64,000 nucleotides of DNA from Comamonas halotolerans (GTDB lineage: Bacteria > Pseudomonadota > Gammaproteobacteria > Burkholderiales > Burkholderiaceae_C). The stretch spans positions 62,001 through 126,000 of the forward strand of contig NZ_JASAUZ010000073.1 of assembly GCF_030162935.1 (NCBI RefSeq). The letters are read 5' to 3'. Under the pieces are notes generated by a model. It saw nothing but the letters and a program-made list of their open reading frames with translations, had not been told where the DNA came from and did not search any database. Position numbers and translations under genes: made by a program. Below, piece after piece: positions 7,999-16,369 of this stretch; position 1 is the first letter of the stretch; every line of letters starts with the position of its first letter.

Positions 7999-8772
7999 AT
8001 GGCAGACCATTCCATCAAAGGCAAGGTCGTTCTCATTGCTGGAGGTGCCAAGAACCTCGGAGGCCTGATCGCGCGTGACCTGGCTGAGCAAGGCGCCAAG
8101 GCCGTTGCCATCCACTACAACAGCGCTTCCTCAAAAGCTGAGGCCGATGCGACCGTTGCCGCTATTCAGGACTGCGGCGCGCAGGCCGTGGCATTGCAGG
8201 GTGACCTAACTACCGCAGGCGCTGTCGAGAAGCTGTTTGCCGATGCTATTGCGGTCGTGGGCAAGCCGGACATCGCGATCAACACCGTCGGCAAGGTGCT
8301 CAAGAAGTCGATCATTGAGGTTAGCGAAGTCGAGTATGACGAGATGGCCGCAGTCAATAGCAAAACAGCCTTTTTCTTCCTCAAGGAAGCCGGCAAGCAC
8401 GTTAACGAGAACGGCAAGGTGCTGACACTGGTCACATCGCTGCTGGGGGCGTTTACGCCGTTCTATTCTTCCTATGCTGGAACCAAAGCGCCAGTGGAGC
8501 ACTTTACTCGTGCGGCAGCCAAGGAATTCGGTGCACGCGGTATCTCGGTGACGGCGGTCGGCCCCGGTCCGATGGATACGCCGTTCTTCTATCCGGCCGA
8601 AGGGCCCGACGCGGTGGCCTATCACAAGACGGCCGCAGCCCTCTCTCCGTTCAGCAGGACCGGCCTGACCGACATTGGGGACGTAGTGCCCTTCATTCGC
8701 CATTTGGTCAGTGATGGATGGTGGATCACAGGACAGACCATCCTCATCAATGGCGGCTACACCACAAAGTAG
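7999..8772 (+). CDS. SDR-family oxidoreductase
   Basis: 257 residues with a Rossmann fold. The NAD(P)-binding turn is GGAKNLGG, close to the usual GxxxGxG. The active site has the TSLLG serine region and YAGTK as the YxxxK pair, and the C-terminus ends with the common ITGQTILINGGY. The start at 7999 is chosen for AAGGAG at 7987-7992; an ATG at 7984 lacks a ribosome site. It probably reduces or oxidises an alcohol/ketone; substrate unknown. Bases in this gene look richer in GC and in NNC/NNG codons than its neighbours, which with the LysR gene downstream hints at transfer. Confidence 0.88.
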   Translation: MADHSIKGKVVLIAGGAKNLGGLIARDLAEQGAKAVAIHYNSASSKAEADATVAAIQDCGAQAVALQGDLTTAGAVEKLFADAIAVVGKPDIAINTVGKVLKKSIIEVSEVEYDEMAAVNSKTAFFFLKEAGKHVNENGKVLTLVTSLLGAFTPFYSSYAGTKAPVEHFTRAAAKEFGARGISVTAVGPGPMDTPFFYPAEGPDAVAYHKTAAALSPFSRTGLTDIGDVVPFIRHLVSDGWWITGQTILINGGYTTK

Positions 8773-9389
8773 GCACTTGTTGGCAGGCGTGGCCATGGTC
8801 ACGTGTACTGCCTGCGGATGGGTGCTCCTTTCGCTTCAAACTGCGAGCCGAACTTTCGGCGCCATCCACAGGCGTACAGCAGACCAAGCCAAAATTAATT
8901 GGCTAGGAATTTGCCGAAAATGGTAGCTATCACCCATCAAGAAGTTCGGAAAACATTCCCTTCGGCGACAAACACCGGCGTGCGTCGATTCGTTGGCTCA
9001 ACGGCGATCATTGCAGAAGCCTCTGCCAATGTAGGCAAGGCATTGGCTGAATCAGGTCCGGTCCGATGCAGAAGCCAACGTAGCCCATCAATGTGGTGCG
9101 GGTGGATGACTATGGCACCGTATGGGACGACCGCTGCCGTCGCGACGTCTGCGGCCCGGTGGTGGGTGGTCAACTTTGCTGAACTGGAGGCTCGGGTAGC
9201 ATTGAATCGATCACGCCTGAGACACCAAGTGATCGTCTAGCTGTTTGGCCGGCTTCCCTGCGCAACAATTTGCTGACGCTCGACCTCGACGGAAGAATAG
9301 CCCTTTCTCGACAGGGTGGCTTTGCCGGTTGAACCGCAGAGAAGCGAATTCAGCCAGTCAGGGCAGTGAGTGGTGCCTGAGGGAAGATG
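8773..9389. other. Gene-free gap between SDR and LysR genes
   Basis: About 615 bases. Open frames exist on both strands (for example 8899-9240 plus and 8937-9173 minus) but none shows a recognisable domain, a good ribosome site or natural composition over its length. The stretch may be the remnant of a lost gene between an SDR and its regulator. Confidence 0.4.
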
Positions 9390-10298
9390 ATGGACAGATT
9401 TGATCAATACCGTATTTTCGTTCAGGTTGCTGAGATGGGCAGCTTCATCAAGGCGGCGCATGCGCTGGAAATGCCGCGCGCGTCCGTCTCAGCAGCCATC
9501 CAGCAGCTGGAGGTACAGGTGGGGACTCGCTTGCTGCATCGAACCACGCGTCAGGTTAGCCTGAGTGCCGACGGAGTGCAGTTGCTTGAACGCGTGCGCG
9601 AACTGTTGGTCGATGTGGAAAACATCGAGCAGATGTTCTCTACCAGCCAGCGCCAGGTGTCGGGGCAACTACGGATCGACGTGCCCAGCCGCATCGCGCG
9701 CAGGCTGATTGCGCCGGCATTGCCGACATTGTTGCAACGGCATCCGCGATTGCGGCTCATCCTCGGTTCGAGTGATCGCGCTGTCGATCTCGTGCAGGAA
9801 GGTATCGATTGCGCGGTGCGCGTCGGCACCTTGCAGAACACAAGTCTTGTCGTTCGGCCCCTGGGCAAGCTTGGACTGATCAACTGTGCCAGTCCTGCCT
9901 ACTTGCAGGATCAGGGCATTCCAAAGCATCCCGATGATCTGGGCACCGGTCATCGGATGGTGGGCTATGCTTCTTCCACGACCGGACGCCGGTCGCTCTG
10001 GGCGTATCTGTCCGGAGATGGCGTCGAACATGCCGTGGCCGTTCCCAGTCAGGTGGTGACGAACAACGCCGAGAGTTACATTGCCTGCTGCCGCGCGGGC
10101 TTGGGGCTGATTCAAATTCCTCGTTTCGACGTCCAGTACCTGCTCGACGCAGGAGAGCTGGTAGAGGTCATGCCCACTTATCGACCAGCCGCCATGGCAG
10201 TGTCGCTGCTCTATCCGCACCGGCGTCAGCGCTCACGGAGATTGGCGGTGTTTTTGGACTGGTTCCAGGAGCTGGTAGAAGCGCATCTGGAGACTTGA
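9390..10298 (+). CDS. LysR-family transcriptional regulator
   Basis: 302 residues. The N-terminal winged helix (MDRFDQYRIFVQVAEMGSF, then RASVSAAIQQLEVQVGTRLLHRTTRQVSLS) is typical of the CrgA/PA3398-like LysR branch, which often controls neighbouring oxidoreductases. The effector domain spans about 90-295. GAGGGA at 9379-9384 best fits the second of two adjacent ATG codons (9390). It lies downstream of the SDR on the same strand rather than divergent from it, which is unusual for this type and suggests a rearranged pair. Confidence 0.9.
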   Translation: MDRFDQYRIFVQVAEMGSFIKAAHALEMPRASVSAAIQQLEVQVGTRLLHRTTRQVSLSADGVQLLERVRELLVDVENIEQMFSTSQRQVSGQLRIDVPSRIARRLIAPALPTLLQRHPRLRLILGSSDRAVDLVQEGIDCAVRVGTLQNTSLVVRPLGKLGLINCASPAYLQDQGIPKHPDDLGTGHRMVGYASSTTGRRSLWAYLSGDGVEHAVAVPSQVVTNNAESYIACCRAGLGLIQIPRFDVQYLLDAGELVEVMPTYRPAAMAVSLLYPHRRQRSRRLAVFLDWFQELVEAHLET

Positions 10299-10436
10299 CG
10301 TGCAAACATGGCGGATGGCTTCAAAGCTTCAGCCTTTCGCGCGGGTCTGGTGCATACGATTATGGGCACATCAGGCAACGTCAACGATGTCGTGAAGCTC
10401 AGTTCTGCGAAATGCAGCACGGGAGTCATCGGGAAA

Positions 10437-10463
10437 CAAAAAAGGCCTGCTAATTCGCAGGCC
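10437..10463 (-). terminator. Rho-independent terminator
   Basis: On the minus strand GGCCTGC-gaatta-GCAGGCC is followed by TTTTTTG. It ends the small DUF3149 gene. Confidence 0.8.
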
Positions 10464-10497
10464 GCCTGTACATTTCGCGCAGCAACGCGCATGCTGA

Positions 10498-10668
10498 CTA
10501 ATTTTTTGTGACAGGTGCTTGAGGTTTCTTGCTGGCGTCAGTGCCGCTCTTGTTGATCTTGCCCATGAAGAGTACGGTGAAGTAAATCCACATGGCAATC
10601 AGGATCACGATAACGATCAGGCTCATCAGGCCGTAATCGGTAGAGATCAAATCGATGAGCATCTTCAT
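10498..10668 (-). CDS. DUF3149 small single-span membrane protein
   Basis: 56 residues. MKMLIDLISTDYGLMSL is the conserved opening of the DUF3149 family, common in betaproteobacteria. One hydrophobic segment follows (about residues 15-37), then a charged Lys-rich cytoplasmic tail ending QAPVTKN. GGAGG lies nine bases before the ATG at 10668; an earlier ATG at 10677 directly abuts it. Function is unknown. It is monocistronic with its own terminator. Confidence 0.8.
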   Translation of the reverse strand: MKMLIDLISTDYGLMSLIVIVILIAMWIYFTVLFMGKINKSGTDASKKPQAPVTKN

Positions 10669-10884
10669 AGCCAGCATCCTCCGCAATCAGTCGTGAGTTG
10701 ATAAAAATTTGGTACCACTATCGCGTGCGGACTGGGAGGGCCGTTTGCGACACATCAAAGATGCAAACTAGCGACTTTGCGCTAGAGCAAGTGTCTGGAT
10801 GCCTGGTCCGGCCACTTTTTTGCATACCATCACCACATTACCGATAGGCGGTATCAAACTTTTGTTTTCATTGGACAACGACAG

Positions 10885-11346
10885 ATGATTGACCCTTCCA
10901 GCGTCACACACAGTGTGCAATTAGCGGTAGCACCTGTTTTCTTTTTGACGGCGGTTGCTGGCATGATCAGCGCCGTGGCCGGACGGCTTGCACGCATCAT
11001 TGATCGCGCACGGGTCATGGAGGAACGGGTGCGATCCAGCACGGACGAAGAGTTCATTGATCGAGGCTTGCGTGAACTCAATTACCTGCGTACTCGTGGC
11101 CGGATTGCCAACTGGTCGATTGGCTTGCTGACGTTGTGCGGATTCTTGATCGGTTTGACGATCGTCTTTTTGTTTGTAGGCCAGGCCTGGGTGGCCGAGC
11201 AGGGGCACCAGGTGGCAGTGTTCTCCTTCCTGGCGGGCGTCGTCTCGTTCATTGCGGCCTTGGGCTGCTTTATGTGGGAGACCGTACTGGCCACAGATTT
11301 GCTAAATTTCAATGTGTTGGAGACCGGGCGCAAGATGCGGCATTGA
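10885..11346 (+). CDS. DUF2721 family membrane protein
   Basis: 153 residues. It begins with a hydrophobic helix (VAPVFFLTAVAGMISAVAGRLARIIDRAR), the conserved DUF2721 signature, followed by a charged cytoplasmic loop and two more membrane segments at about 75-100 and 108-130. Role unknown; the family is widespread in proteobacteria. It stands alone between the divergent DUF3149 gene and the convergent argP. Confidence 0.85.
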   Translation: MIDPSSVTHSVQLAVAPVFFLTAVAGMISAVAGRLARIIDRARVMEERVRSSTDEEFIDRGLRELNYLRTRGRIANWSIGLLTLCGFLIGLTIVFLFVGQAWVAEQGHQVAVFSFLAGVVSFIAALGCFMWETVLATDLLNFNVLETGRKMRH

Positions 11347-11383
11347 GCGAATGGCCTGCTTAAAAAAAAGTAATGCCGACGCA

Positions 11384-11418
11384 AATAAAAAAGGGGGCTT
11401 CAGGCCCCTTTTTTATTT
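11384..11418. terminator. Bidirectional terminator between DUF2721 and argP
   Basis: A near-symmetrical hairpin, GGGGC-ttcag-GCCCC, flanked by an A-run on the left and a T-run on the right. It can serve both convergent genes. Confidence 0.8.
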
Positions 11419-11432
11419 GGTGTGAATGCTGC

Positions 11433-12350
11433 TCAATCTTTGGGATCAATGGGGTCCAGCCATGCTTGAGCGGCATTGATCACACATTGGGTCAAACGCT
11501 CAAGACCAGCTTGGGCATTGCGCGCATGGGCCCAGTAAAGGGGAACGGAAATGCCGCTGTCAGGCACCAGTTCAACCAGCCGCCCATCATCCAAATGTTC
11601 CTTGATAAGTACGGTGGGATGCATGCCCCAGGCCATTCCCTCCAGGCTGGCACGCACAAATGCGTGAGCAGACGGGACCCAGTGACGCGGTGGTGAATGT
11701 CGAGCGGTTACGCCTTGCTGGTGTAGCCACTTGTCCTGCATGGCATCTTTGCGGTCATAAGTCAGCATGGGTGCAAGCGACAAAGTCTGGGCGTTAACTC
11801 CAGCTTCGCCAAAGTGACGTTCGATGAATAAGGGGCTGGCCGCTGCCACGTAGTGCATATTGGCCAATGGCCAGATGTTGCAGCCTGTGATGTGGCTGGA
11901 CGAAGCTGTCACTGCGGCCATCACATCACCTTCTTTGATGCGCTTTGCCGTGTGGTCCTGGTCGTCAATGCTGATGTCCAGCAGTTCATTGCCTCCCTGG
12001 GTAAACGCAGCCATGGCATCCACAAACCAGCTGTTGAGTGAATCGGCATTCACTGCCAGCTTGAGGGTGGGACGGGCCACCTGGCCTTCAGGTACGAGTT
12101 CGGGATTGTTGCGGCGCAGCTCATTTTCCAGCAAGGCCACCTGCTCCACATGCAAACACAGGCGACGGCCGGCTTCGGTGCCTGTACTTGGAGTGCCACG
12201 CATGACCAGTACCTGTCCCACACGCTCTTCCAGCAGCTTGATGCGCTGCGAGATTGCTGATGGTGTGACGTGCAGCTTGCGGGCTGCACGATCAAAGCTG
12301 CCCTCGCGCAGCACAGCGGCTAATGCTTCCAGTCCGGCGTAATCGAGCAT
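11433..12350 (-). CDS. argP: LysR-family regulator ArgP (IciA)
   Basis: 305 residues. The opening MLDYAGLEALAAVLREGSFDRAARKLHVTPSAISQRIK matches ArgP/LysG. These regulators bind lysine or arginine and activate a divergent basic amino acid exporter. The domain order is the winged helix (1-60) and a periplasmic-binding-like effector domain. It is divergent from a LysE/ArgO-type exporter with about 70 bases between starts, the classic arrangement, which makes the assignment firm. Confidence 0.92.
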   Translation of the reverse strand: MLDYAGLEALAAVLREGSFDRAARKLHVTPSAISQRIKLLEERVGQVLVMRGTPSTGTEAGRRLCLHVEQVALLENELRRNNPELVPEGQVARPTLKLAVNADSLNSWFVDAMAAFTQGGNELLDISIDDQDHTAKRIKEGDVMAAVTASSSHITGCNIWPLANMHYVAAASPLFIERHFGEAGVNAQTLSLAPMLTYDRKDAMQDKWLHQQGVTARHSPPRHWVPSAHAFVRASLEGMAWGMHPTVLIKEHLDDGRLVELVPDSGISVPLYWAHARNAQAGLERLTQCVINAAQAWLDPIDPKD

Positions 12351-12420
12351 GTAGTAAAACTTAATTCAATTGAGATTGTTTAATTTTACTTATGTTGTTC
12401 TGTCTTTGAAAATTGGGGGA

Positions 12421-13065
12421 ATGTGGACTGCAAACATTACTACTTCATGGCTGGCCGGTTTTACCGTGTGCCTGTCGCTCATCATCTCTATCGGCGCACA
12501 GAACCTGTATGTGCTGCGTCAGGCCGTACAAGGTCAGCACGTGCGTGCCTGTATAGCGTGGTGCGTGGTCTCTGATGCCATTTTGATTGCCTTGGGCGTG
12601 GCTGGCATGGCGCAACTGTTGAGCAGTCAGCCGGATGTGGCGTTGTGGCTAGGTTGGGGGGGAGTATTGTTTTTACTGGGTTACGGTAGTTTTGCGTTAT
12701 GGCGCATGTGGGCAGCCCCCGATGCGTCCATCGTGGTGGATCGCTCGCAGGTGGCGCCTCGAGGTTTGCTGGGCGTCATCAGTGCTTTGGCTGTGATCAC
12801 ACTGCTCAATCCCCATGTCTATCTGGATACTGTGGTGCTGGTGGGCTCTATCGGTGCACGCCAGGAAGGGCATCTGAAGTGGATGTTTGTCTTTGGCGCA
12901 GCTTGTGCCAGCTTGATCTGGTTTGCATTGCTCAGTTTTGCAGCCCAGCGCATGCGTAGCCTGTTTGCCAAACCAATAGCGTGGCGGGTGCTGGATGGTG
13001 TCACGGGCATCATGATGCTGGTGTTGGCTTATTGGGTGTGGCAAGGCTTGCCTCAGCGTGCATAG
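12421..13065 (+). CDS. argO: LysE/ArgO-type basic amino acid exporter
   Basis: 214 residues, six predicted membrane helices. The N-terminal SIGAQNLYVLRQAVQG matches the LysE-family G-x-x-N motif region, and TLLNPHVYLDTVVLVGS is the conserved second repeat with NPH. It exports L-arginine and probably lysine across the inner membrane, protecting cells during growth on peptides. Expression should depend on ArgP. The ATG at 12421 is preferred because MWTANITTSWLAGF leads straight into the first helix. Confidence 0.9.
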   Translation: MWTANITTSWLAGFTVCLSLIISIGAQNLYVLRQAVQGQHVRACIAWCVVSDAILIALGVAGMAQLLSSQPDVALWLGWGGVLFLLGYGSFALWRMWAAPDASIVVDRSQVAPRGLLGVISALAVITLLNPHVYLDTVVLVGSIGARQEGHLKWMFVFGAACASLIWFALLSFAAQRMRSLFAKPIAWRVLDGVTGIMMLVLAYWVWQGLPQRA

Positions 13066-13082
13066 CCGCGTAAAGTGACCCT

Positions 13083-13121
13083 AAAAAAGCCCGCAGTCAG
13101 TGCCTCGGGCTTTTCTTTTTT
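13083..13121 (+). terminator. Terminator of argO
   Basis: AAAAGCCCG and CGGGCTTTT pair, followed by a T-rich tail, just after the argO stop. Confidence 0.75.
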
Positions 13122-13317
13122 CTTTGAGAGTAGGCCTGCCTGCAGTGCAGTCTTGCATTGCCAGTTTTTGTGTGGAGACGGGGATAGCGGCAAAAGCGGA
13201 AGTGATCGGAGATAGAGTGCATGGCTGTTTTTCTGTACCCGATTCTGATTCAGTTTGCTAGGTATTGGCGACTGTCTCGGTGCTTGCAGACACAGATGTC
13301 GAAATCAAGCGAAACAA

Positions 13318-13344
13318 TAAAAAAAGCGCTACCGAAGTAGCGCT
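13318..13344 (-). terminator. Terminator of metQ
   Basis: On the minus strand AGCGCTAC-ttcg-GTAGCGCT forms a stem capped by a stable UUCG tetraloop, followed by seven T. Confidence 0.88.
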
Positions 13345-13386
13345 CTTGAGGAGTGGCTGGCAGTTTGCCAACATTGGGTACAAAGC

Positions 13387-14172
13387 TTAGAACGCAGGGA
13401 CTACTGCTCCCTTGTATTTTTCTTCGATGAATTTTTTGGTCTCAGCCGAGTGCAGAGCCTTCATCAGCTTGGCAATGTCTGCACCATCAGCGCGATCTTT
13501 ACGTGCAGCCACGATGTTGGTGTAAGGCGAGTCTGCATTTTCAATGAACAGCGCATCCTTGGTGGGGTTGAGCTTGGCTTCGATGGCGTAGTTGGTGTTG
13601 ATCAGAGCCAGGTCCACGTCAGCCAAGGCGCGTGGCAGCAAAGGCGCTTCCAGCTCCTTGAACTTCAGCTTCTTGGGGTTTTTCACCACATCCAACGCGG
13701 TAGCGCTCAGGTTGTTGGGGTCTTTCAACTCGATCAGGCCTTGCTTGGCCAGCAGCAGCAATGCACGGCCGCCATTGGATGGATCGTTGGGAATGGCCAC
13801 GGTAGCACCGTTCTTCAGATCCGCCACGTTCTTGATCTTGTTGGAGTAGGCTCCAAAAGGCTCAACGTGCACTTTGCCATTGGGCACTTGCACCAAGCTG
13901 GTCTTGCGGTCCTTGTTGTAGCTGTCCAGATAAGGCTGGTGCTGGAAGAAGTTGGCATCCAGCTGTTTGTCTTCCACAGCAGCGTTGGGTTGCACGTAGT
14001 CGCTGAACTCCCGCACTTGCAGCTCCAAGCCTTCGGCCTTCAACTGGGGCTTGATGAAGTTCAAGATTTCGGCATGAGGCACAGCGGTGGCAGCTACCTT
14101 GAGTACGTCGGCGGCGTGGGCAGAAAGCGCCAAAGTGGCGATGGCTACGGCAGTCAGAGTCTTCTTCAACAT
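13387..14172 (-). CDS. metQ: MetQ/NlpA-type methionine-binding protein
   Basis: 261 residues, the NLPA family of D/L-methionine receptors for MetNI ABC importers. Family blocks are VAATAVPHAEILNF, QLDANFFQHQPYLD, VEPFGAYSNKI and the PNDPSNGGRALLLL loop. The signal peptide ends ALSAHA-AD with no lipobox cysteine, so it is predicted to be a free periplasmic protein rather than a lipoprotein. The start at 14172 gives the compact signal peptide; an upstream GTG/ATG adds unneeded residues. No metN or metI gene adjoins it, so it must share a transporter encoded elsewhere. Confidence 0.9.
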   Translation of the reverse strand: MLKKTLTAVAIATLALSAHAADVLKVAATAVPHAEILNFIKPQLKAEGLELQVREFSDYVQPNAAVEDKQLDANFFQHQPYLDSYNKDRKTSLVQVPNGKVHVEPFGAYSNKIKNVADLKNGATVAIPNDPSNGGRALLLLAKQGLIELKDPNNLSATALDVVKNPKKLKFKELEAPLLPRALADVDLALINTNYAIEAKLNPTKDALFIENADSPYTNIVAARKDRADGADIAKLMKALHSAETKKFIEEKYKGAVVPAF

Positions 14173-14351
14173 GATGGATTCAGTTCCTGTGACAGAGAAA
14201 ATGCGTTTTTGCATCCAACCCTGTCAGCCTGATTGGCTGCAGCAGGGATTGGCGCAAGTTTAGCGGTGTGGCACCGACTTGTATCAACAGAATGGTAATT
14301 TGGTTATAAAGAAAGTGGTTTTTATGCAAGATACTGATGCTCAGGTGTGCC

Positions 14352-14567
14352 ATGCAAGCTGAAGATCTGGAGAAATTGGTCACCATCCGTATGCCTTTTG
14401 GGAAGCACAAAGACCAACTTATTTGTGATTTGCCGGGCAACTATCTGGCCTGGTTCGGACGGGAGGGCTTTCCCAAAGGGCAGATTGGAGATTTGCTGCT
14501 GCTGATGCATGAGCTGGATCACAATGGCCTGCGCAGCTTGCTGGAGCCACTCAAACAACAGCGCTAA
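14352..14567 (+). CDS. DUF3820 family protein
   Basis: 71 residues. The conserved core is TIRMPFGKHKDQLICDLPGNYLAWF, followed by GREGFPKGQIGDLL, the signature of DUF3820 (once described as a quorum-sensing-regulated virulence factor family, with no established biochemistry). AGGTG lies six bases before the ATG at 14352; an ATG at 14337 is an alternative. Cytoplasmic, monocistronic, followed by a strong hairpin. Confidence 0.82.
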   Translation: MQAEDLEKLVTIRMPFGKHKDQLICDLPGNYLAWFGREGFPKGQIGDLLLLMHELDHNGLRSLLEPLKQQR

Positions 14568-14569
14568 AA

Positions 14570-14606
14570 ACAACAACGCCCCGCTGGCATGCCAGCGGGG
14601 CGTTGT
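14570..14606. terminator. Bidirectional terminator
   Basis: A perfect long inverted repeat, ACAACGCCCCGCTGGC and its complement around a minimal AT loop. It separates the convergent DUF3820 and Ala/Pro-rich protein genes. Confidence 0.85.
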
Positions 14607-14626
14607 CTTATCGATTTTAGGCTGAA

Positions 14627-15133
14627 TTACAGTGCAGCAGCGCGTGCAGCTTCGGCCTTCGCCTTGGCTTCATCCAGCTTCTTTTGCAGTTCGGCCGCTT
14701 CTGCTTCGGCAGCCTTGGCTTCGGCTTCAGCCTTGGCTTTGGCTTCCGCTTCAGCAGCGGCCTTATCGTCACCACTGAACGCGCCAGCGATGGCGTTGCC
14801 TGCCACAGTACCAACTACGGCACCAGCTGCAGTGGCGGCCATGGTGCCCATCAGGCCGGAGCCTGCAGGACGTGCTGCAACGGCAGCGGGTGCAGCCGCG
14901 GGAGCTGCAGCAGCAGGCGTAGCTGCAGGGGTGGCTGGAGTAGCAGGCGTGGCGGGCTTGGCAACAGCAGTTGGTGCTGCGGGAGTCGCGGGCTTGGCCG
15001 GTGCCTTGTTGATGGCAGCGGGGCGCACCGACTTGCCACCACCCATGCGCTTGGCGTGGGCCAACGAAGGCGCAGCCATGGCGGCAATAGTTACGGCGAT
15101 CACAGAAGCGGTGGTGCGAAAAGATGTTTTCAC
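14627..15133 (-). CDS. Exported Ala/Pro-rich protein with glycine zipper and helical tail
   Basis: 168 residues. A GTG start at 15133 with AGGAA five bases upstream gives a clean signal peptide cleaved after SLAHA. Then come a Pro-Ala-Thr low-complexity linker (about 45-95, repeats of PATPA), a small-residue hydrophobic segment (MGTMAATAAGAVVGTVAGNAI) resembling a glycine zipper, and an Ala/Lys/Glu tail with heptad-like repeats to the end. It looks like an envelope protein in which the linker spans a layer and the tail forms a coiled coil. Composition is extreme, so similarity searches will be weak. Function unknown. Confidence 0.75.
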   Translation of the reverse strand: MKTSFRTTASVIAVTIAAMAAPSLAHAKRMGGGKSVRPAAINKAPAKPATPAAPTAVAKPATPATPATPAATPAAAAPAAAPAAVAARPAGSGLMGTMAATAAGAVVGTVAGNAIAGAFSGDDKAAAEAEAKAKAEAEAKAAEAEAAELQKKLDEAKAKAEAARAAAL

Positions 15134-15386
15134 TGAGGTTCCTGAAAAAAGGAGATCAATCAACAGAAGTCATGTAATGACCGCAGAACGCACAAATGCG
15201 TGCTGTTGAAGATTACATGGGGGATAGGAGTGCGCTTTGCAAGCCTGGGTTCCCGTAAAGCACGGGTAAAGCTTGCCGCGCAGGGCGCACACGTTGATAT
15301 GTTGGCTTTATAGGTGTGAGGCAGACATTTTAAGGATTGATGGAGCCGCTCAATCAAAAAAAGAGCGGCAAACGCTTGAAAACAAA

Positions 15387-15417
15387 GGACTTCCGTGTGA
15401 ATTCATGGAAAGTCCTT
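15387..15417 (-). terminator. Probable terminator of serB
   Basis: On the minus strand GGACTTTCC and GGAAGTCC pair imperfectly, followed by TTTGTTTTC. It lies about 45 bases past the serB stop. Confidence 0.5.
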
Positions 15418-15461
15418 ATATTTCTTGCGTCTGCCGCCTTGGGCTGAAGCTGCGGAGGTAC

Positions 15462-16175
15462 TTATTTCAGGATTTCCAGCAATCGGTCCAAGCCGCCTTC
15501 ATTGATGCAAACCTTGGCTTCCGCACGGACGCGAGGCTTGGCATGGTAGGCTACCGACAGGCCGGCAGCCTGCATCATGGGAATATCGTTGCTGCCATCG
15601 CCGACGGCAATGCATTGCTCAGCGGAAATACCCAACAGGCTAGCGACTTCCAACAAGGTGCGTCGCTTTTCTGCACCATCGCAGATGTCTCCCCAGGCTT
15701 GTTCGACCAACCCTCCGGTCAGCACTCCACCGTCCATCTCAAGCACGTTGGCTCGTACATAGTCGATACCCAGCAGTTCGCGCACATGTTCGGCGAAGAA
15801 GGTGAATCCACCAGAAACCAGCAGCACTTTCAAGCCAGCAGCCTTGGCTGTTTGCACCAATGTTTCTGCGCCTGGAGACAGTTGCAGGCGCTCAGCCAGC
15901 ACGCGCTGCATGTCGGTTTCAGTCACACCCACCAGCTTGCCCACGCGTTGGCGCAGGCTGTCTTTGAAGTCGGTGATTTCACCGCGCATCGTGGCTTCCG
16001 TGATAGCTGCCACTTCGGCCTTCTTGCCTGTGGCATCGGCAATTTCATCAATGCACTCAATGGTGATCAGCGTGGAGTCCATATCAAAAGCAATCAGTTT
16101 GTAATCTCTGAGCTTTTGAGGCGCTGGGATGTTCTGAATGGTTAGGCCAGGGGCAAATTCGGTAGAAGCAGGCAT
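15462..16175 (-). CDS. serB: Phosphoserine phosphatase
   Basis: 237 residues, HAD superfamily. It dephosphorylates 3-phosphoserine in the last step of serine synthesis. Motif I is FDMDSTLITIECIDEIA, the SerB signature. LLVSGGFTFFAEHV carries motif II and GDGSNDIPMMQAAG carries motif IV. The N-terminal ACT-like region of longer SerB proteins is missing, which is normal for this family branch. The ATG at 16175 is preferred over a GTG at 16217. No ser operon partners adjoin. Confidence 0.94.
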   Translation of the reverse strand: MPASTEFAPGLTIQNIPAPQKLRDYKLIAFDMDSTLITIECIDEIADATGKKAEVAAITEATMRGEITDFKDSLRQRVGKLVGVTETDMQRVLAERLQLSPGAETLVQTAKAAGLKVLLVSGGFTFFAEHVRELLGIDYVRANVLEMDGGVLTGGLVEQAWGDICDGAEKRRTLLEVASLLGISAEQCIAVGDGSNDIPMMQAAGLSVAYHAKPRVRAEAKVCINEGGLDRLLEILK

Positions 16176-16369
16176 GGACGGTGCAAACGTTGAGAGGGCG
16201 ATCAGTTCGTGCCACACATTGGTGGCATCGGCTGGGGGCTAATTATCGGCGGTTTAGGAAGAATGGCTGAAGAGTTCGGTGGCGCTCACTGCGTAGTCGC
16301 GGCATTCACCTCAAAAGAGCAAGTTCTGTGGGGTTCCACCGCTGGCTGGCATCAATCGGCAGGGTAGTG

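Larger units (their letters stand above)
13066..13386. other. Intergenic region with two terminators
   Basis: About 320 bases between convergent argO and metQ. It holds the two hairpin terminators listed separately; nothing else is seen. Confidence 0.6.

Noticed and set aside
8899..9240. A 113-codon frame in the SDR-LysR gap
   Set aside because: No ribosome site, no domain, and an equally long frame runs on the other strand.
14870..15010. Apparent tandem DNA repeat
   Set aside because: It is low-complexity coding sequence for a Pro-Ala-Thr linker rather than a separate repeat element.
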